Shown: positions 60,469 to 64,000 of the stretch, piece by piece
Layout of the letters: every line of letters begins with the position of its first letter
Position numbering within the stretch: the first letter of the stretch is position 1
Source of the DNA: Candidatus Hydrogenedentota bacterium
GTDB lineage: Bacteria; Hydrogenedentota; Hydrogenedentia; Hydrogenedentales; SLHB01
Length of the DNA stretch: 64,000 bases
Assembly (NCBI GenBank): GCA_020849535.1
Contig: JADLGB010000160.1
Span: forward strand, 1-64,000
Direction of reading: 5' to 3'
Notes under the pieces: generated by a model
Databases searched by the model: none
What the model was told of the DNA's origin: nothing
What the model saw: only the letters and a program-made list of their open reading frames with translations
Translations under genes and position numbers: made by a program

Positions 60469-62880
60469 CTATTGCCGTGCCAACACTACGAAGCCGTTCG
60501 ACGGGATCACGACATTGAGACGCCCTTGATGAGAAGGAATCGCGGCGCCGTAGTTGCCCACGTTTTGACCGCCGTAAACGGCGGCGTCGCTATTGAAGAT
60601 CTCCTTCCACGAGGCGTCTGGAATGCCAGTCAGATCCTTCGCGATCACGTAGCCATCCCTAAACGGGGCATTGTTGAAACTTGCCGCGATGATGACCTCC
60701 TCTCCCCCGCTCCAGCGCTTGAAGGCGATGACTCGATTCTCGTTGGACTGATGCAGAATATCAATGCTTTCGCTTCGGATTGAGCGCAGCCGGTGGCTGA
60801 GAGTGATGAGGTCCTGATAGAAGCGATAGAGGGCCTTACCGTTTCCATTCCGCTCACCGAGGATGTCCTCGCGATTGGCGACAAAGCTATCGAATCTGTA
60901 CGGCTTCTGCGCCCCGATTTCTTCTCCCATGAAGAACATCGGGGTGCCCGCCGAAAGAACGGAGAGTCCCAGGCATAACCGGGACCGGCTCTCCGCCGCG
61001 ATTCTCGTGGCATCGATGAGGGGCGCATGGTTGACGGCCGTGACCATCGTCCGCGCGGTACCCCCGGCATTGCCTGCCTCGTCGTGGGACTCATGAAACA
61101 CGACCCGGCGGTACTGACTGGCGTACAAGAGGCCCGCGAACCAGTCCATGTGAAGCGGTTCATTCCCGCCAAATCCTGCGTGCTTTAGCAAGCGCGCCCG
61201 ATCGCCCGACATGTCGGAATCGCCAATCAGGCTGTGGTAGAACGCGACCTCCCAAGTGGCGTCAAATCCCAAGCCGCCCTGGGCCGGGGCCTTGGTTATG
61301 GCGTCCCACCCGGTGTGGTCTTCCGCGATCAACATGACGGCAGGACGGATCATTCGCAGTGTGCGGCTCCATTCGCGAAGCAGCTTCTGGCCAAAGATGT
61401 TCGCGCTGCCGATGGAATGCCCGTTCGCATGGAGCGCGTTGTCGCGATGGATTGCCTGAACCAAATCGACACGTAGGCCGTCGACGTGCATTTCCTCGAT
61501 GAGGAAGGCAGCGCTGCTGATGAACTGCTGGCGCACGACCTCTTCCCAGTAGCGAGGGGCGAACCCCGACGACCCGTTGTCGAGATAGCCCCCATCGGGG
61601 AATGGGTGATCCGAGGAACGTCCCTCGTACCAGTAGTAGATGTTCTGCTCGTGGGCATCGGAATCATAGTGCCACTCGGCCCGAGAGACGTCGGGGGCGT
61701 AGTGATTGTAGACGACGTCCTGGATGACCGCGATGCCCCGGCGGTGACATTCGCGCACGAAGTGCCGGTACTTGTCGCGCCCTCCTGCACTGGATTCAAT
61801 GCACAGATAGTGGCTGTTGCCGTATCCCCACGAGTTGCGGCCGTTGAACTCTGCCATCGGCATCAGTTCGATAGCGTTCACGCCGAGTCCGGCAATATGA
61901 TCGAGAAACTCCAGCGCGTCGCCCAAGTCGCCTGAACGGGCTTTGCCGAAGCCAAGCGATCCGACGTGCAATTCATAGATAACGAGATCCTCGACGTGAT
62001 TGGGCACGGGCAGATCCGGGTTAAACTCCGTAGCCCAGAATTCCTCTTCAGGAATGAGACTCGGCGGCTGCCCGGGAGCGGCCGATGCGAAGTCCTTGCG
62101 GACGACATCGGGATCGATAACCGTGCTGCAACTCACGGTTCCGTCCAAGGTCTCCACCGTCCCCGGCCAGCCGCCATTGCTGGGGTTCTTGTCGCCTTTC
62201 CCAATCTGGCTGCGCGAGAAGATGTCAGTCCGATAGACGATCCGGTCTTGCGCGTTCCTGATGCGATACATATAAGGCAGACCCATGAACGCCCGGAAGT
62301 CACCCTGTGGTCCACCCTCCCAAACGCCGTCTGCTGAGCGGCGAAGGGTAACCACGGGCTGGGCCGGGTCGATGCCGGAGCCATCATCGGCAATGTAACC
62401 GTTGTCTGGAAATCCAAATACCACTTCCACACTGCGTGCATTCGGAGCCCAAACGGCGAAACGGAGGCCGGGCGAATTGCTTCCCGCTGCATAGTGCTTG
62501 TTGGCGCCCAACCGGCGGCAATACGTCAAATAGTAACGTTCGACCTGAGGTGTTGCCCCGCCGCGGATTCGAAAGACGCGGTAGCGTTCGGTGGAGTTAA
62601 TGTCCTTGACCTCGGTGGGAATGCCCCAGGAATTGCTGCCCTGCGGTCCATCCAGGCAAACACCCCACTTGAAAACCTTGTCCTGGTCTGCCGAGTCCAG
62701 TGAGATGGAGTATTCGAAGATCGAGCAACCATCTTCACCTCGCGCCACCTGCATGGGATGCTCCGTCCATGTGTCCGAATAGCGCCCGCTGCCGTCCCAA
62801 CTCCCTCGCAGGCGCGCGTTCCGGAATGGCATACGGCGTAAGCCGGTGATGAATTGGAACTTCACTGAATGCATTGCCAT
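60469..62880 (-). CDS. GH13-family alpha-glucan enzyme with CBM48-like N-terminal domain
   Basis: The 803-residue protein begins with a carbohydrate-binding domain (about 1-150). A further CBM48-like segment (LRFAVWAPNARSVEVVFG) leads to a GH13 TIM barrel: VIQDVVYNHYAPDVS, DGLRVDLVQAI with nucleophile Asp near 467, IAEDHTGWD with the acid Glu near 516 and FHESHDEAGNAGG with the third Asp near 597. A C-terminal beta domain follows. Length and layout fit branching or debranching-type enzymes. No signal peptide, so cytoplasmic glycogen or glucan metabolism is likely. GAGGAGA lies seven bases before ATG 62880. Confidence 0.9.
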   Translation of the reverse strand: MAMHSVKFQFITGLRRMPFRNARLRGSWDGSGRYSDTWTEHPMQVARGEDGCSIFEYSISLDSADQDKVFKWGVCLDGPQGSNSWGIPTEVKDINSTERYRVFRIRGGATPQVERYYLTYCRRLGANKHYAAGSNSPGLRFAVWAPNARSVEVVFGFPDNGYIADDGSGIDPAQPVVTLRRSADGVWEGGPQGDFRAFMGLPYMYRIRNAQDRIVYRTDIFSRSQIGKGDKNPSNGGWPGTVETLDGTVSCSTVIDPDVVRKDFASAAPGQPPSLIPEEEFWATEFNPDLPVPNHVEDLVIYELHVGSLGFGKARSGDLGDALEFLDHIAGLGVNAIELMPMAEFNGRNSWGYGNSHYLCIESSAGGRDKYRHFVRECHRRGIAVIQDVVYNHYAPDVSRAEWHYDSDAHEQNIYYWYEGRSSDHPFPDGGYLDNGSSGFAPRYWEEVVRQQFISSAAFLIEEMHVDGLRVDLVQAIHRDNALHANGHSIGSANIFGQKLLREWSRTLRMIRPAVMLIAEDHTGWDAITKAPAQGGLGFDATWEVAFYHSLIGDSDMSGDRARLLKHAGFGGNEPLHMDWFAGLLYASQYRRVVFHESHDEAGNAGGTARTMVTAVNHAPLIDATRIAAESRSRLCLGLSVLSAGTPMFFMGEEIGAQKPYRFDSFVANREDILGERNGNGKALYRFYQDLITLSHRLRSIRSESIDILHQSNENRVIAFKRWSGGEEVIIAASFNNAPFRDGYVIAKDLTGIPDASWKEIFNSDAAVYGGQNVGNYGAAIPSHQGRLNVVIPSNGFVVLARQ

Positions 62881-63191
62881 GCCGATTTCTCCTCGCCGGC
62901 CGCTGCCTTTCATTTAAGCCGGAATACATGCTTCAAGAAAAGGCTAACGAAAGACCTCAGTCCATACATCCCGATACAGATTCTACTGACACTTTGGAAC
63001 AGCCAAATAGAGGAATATCAGCATAGCCCAAATTTGAATGTCTAGCAACTCTCACGTGTGGAATTGTTGGGGCATGGGCAAAAATGAGGCCCCCCACGCC
63101 GCAGGCTGGCGCTGCCCCTAGTGTCGTTACCGGACAAGACGGCCCCCGGCAGGGCAAGGCCGAAGGCACGTTGAGAGAACACCGTCTCCGC
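62881..63191. other. intergenic stretch without a supported gene
   Basis: The gap between the GH13 gene start and the stop of the partial gene at 63192 contains only short unsupported frames. An AT-rich part around 62980-63060 may hold the GH13 promoter, but no clear -35/-10 pair was identified. Confidence 0.4.
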
Positions 63192-64000
63192 CTACGGCTT
63201 GTGCAGGCGCTCCATGAAGATCGGGTCCTCCTGCAGAGCGGGTTGAATGATCAGTTGGGGCTCTGAGAGCACGGTTTCGGCGATATCGGCCGCGTCCTTC
63301 ACGGACTTGATCGCGTCCGCTTCCTTCCATACCAGATCAAAGCGGAACTCGAAGATGCCATGACTGTCGGCAACGAAATTAGTCATCCAGGTGTTGTCGA
63401 AGACCAATGCATAGGCGCGGTTCGGATTCGGGGGCGCGTCCTCCAGGTGCTTGAGCGTTTGCGGCCCGCCGAAGCTCACCACGGGTGCGTCGCGCGTGAT
63501 CCACAACCAGTGGCCGTCAGCCGTCTCATAGTCGGCCCAACCGTCGATGGCCATGTAGTCGCGGCAGGTATGTGGCAGTTGGTCCTCAAAAGGAACAAAG
63601 GGGACTCCGCCGCACGAAACCGTTGGAATGGTATCGCCGGTGGGCAGGGCGCAGCCGATGTAGAACCACTCAGGCAGTTCGGAGGAGAGGCGATAGAGCC
63701 GTACGGTCAATTGCGCTCTGGGTTCACTGTGGTAGACCTCGAGCGTGCGCTTCAACCACTTGAGCCGCGGGTGTGTCATCAGTTGGGTGTAGACCGTCGT
63801 ATGGGGATTGGACTCAACCGTCGTGCTGCCTGCCGCTACGGCCGCTGTCTCTTTGAGAGCTTCCTTCCGGCGCTCCTCGCTACGGCTTTGCAGAATCTCA
63901 TTGTACTTCCAGCGACCGGAGAACTCAGTCAACTCGACGGACACAAAGTCGCCGGGGCTTTCCGTAAAGAGTGGTTTGCTCATGCCCGGCCATTGGACAG
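63192..64000 (-). CDS. C-terminal part of probable GH38-like (DUF5054-type) protein (partial)
   Basis: The frame is open to the window edge; codons upstream of the ATG at 63983 continue in frame (reading VQWPG before MSKPLF), so the ATG is likely internal and the gene is cut by the window. Visible features are WKYNEILQSRSEERRKEALK, PEWFYIGCALPTGDTIP, GHWLWITRDAPVVSFGGPQT and VFDNTWMTNFVADSHGIFEF, matching the C-terminal domain of DUF5054 proteins related to alpha-mannosidases. The catalytic domain lies outside. The sugar substrate is unknown. Confidence 0.65.
   Translation of the reverse strand, partial: VQWPGMSKPLFTESPGDFVSVELTEFSGRWKYNEILQSRSEERRKEALKETAAVAAGSTTVESNPHTTVYTQLMTHPRLKWLKRTLEVYHSEPRAQLTVRLYRLSSELPEWFYIGCALPTGDTIPTVSCGGVPFVPFEDQLPHTCRDYMAIDGWADYETADGHWLWITRDAPVVSFGGPQTLKHLEDAPPNPNRAYALVFDNTWMTNFVADSHGIFEFRFDLVWKEADAIKSVKDAADIAETVLSEPQLIIQPALQEDPIFMERLHKP

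Overview
The window looks like chromosomal DNA from an anaerobic, GC-rich, Gram-negative-type bacterium of the PVC/Hydrogenedentota kind. The reasons are a DUF1559-type pseudopilin (type IV leader plus a C-terminal DG-H signature), many Tat-exported Gfo/Idh/MocA oxidoreductases, sugar-degrading enzymes and an anaerobe-type MinD/NifX iron-sulfur module. The phylum is an inference; no rRNA is present.

Layout. 1-5.9 kb: end of a ROK kinase, a membrane-anchored purple-acid-phosphatase-like enzyme, a LURP-one-like protein, a TPR protein, aroB and a Gfo/Idh oxidoreductase. 6.0-7.0 kb: tRNA-Pro(TGG) with its terminator, followed directly by an N-terminal integrase fragment and a broken IS630 transposase. 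7.0-10.9 kb: a small ATPase, then two methyltransferases, a thiamine-binding protein and a Thi4-type thiazole synthase that seems to lack the usual Cys/His. 11.1-20.3 kb: an expanded relative of the anaerobe 'orange protein' (ORP) module. It has two divergent gene blocks (NifX, NifU-like, TrmO and DUF5320 on one side; two NifX-fold proteins, a membrane protein, two MinD-ferredoxin ATPases, an MBL hydrolase and a radical SAM protein on the other) around a sigma-54 activator. Good -24/-12 promoters and a shared TGCA-N3-TGCA palindrome are visible. The same palindrome plus another -24/-12 element lies upstream of a ferritin-like gene at 26.8 kb, suggesting one regulon.

20.3-29.7 kb: a Tat-exported alkaline-phosphatase-fold enzyme, a DUF89 protein, an ABC-2 transporter with a TPR partner, then the ferritin-like gene, a 28-residue membrane peptide, an ArsR repressor with a clear operator, and a CoA-disulfide/persulfide reductase fused to rhodanese. 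30.2-40.8 kb: a long minus-strand run of catabolic genes (xylose-isomerase-like, glycoside hydrolase, SGNH hydrolase, two tandem Gfo/Idh, two amidohydrolases), a lipoprotein and the pseudopilin. 41.3-54.9 kb: a GntR/LacI-type regulator, an aldo/keto reductase, an exported LamG protein with an inserted repeat domain, and a sugar catabolic set (isomerase-fold protein, Na+/solute symporter, FGGY kinase, class I aldolase, DeoR regulator, aminotransferase, Gfo/Idh).

55-57.2 kb: a 28-nt near-copy of the tRNA-Pro 3' end, three small genes (one SUKH/SMI1-like) and paired hairpin repeats. 57.6-64 kb: MFS and GntP transporters, a GH13 enzyme, and the C-terminal part of a probable GH38-like protein running off the edge.

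Main points for follow-up: the extended ORP-like sigma-54 regulon, the unusual Thi4, the tRNA-flanked possible mobile segment, and the unannotated small proteins.
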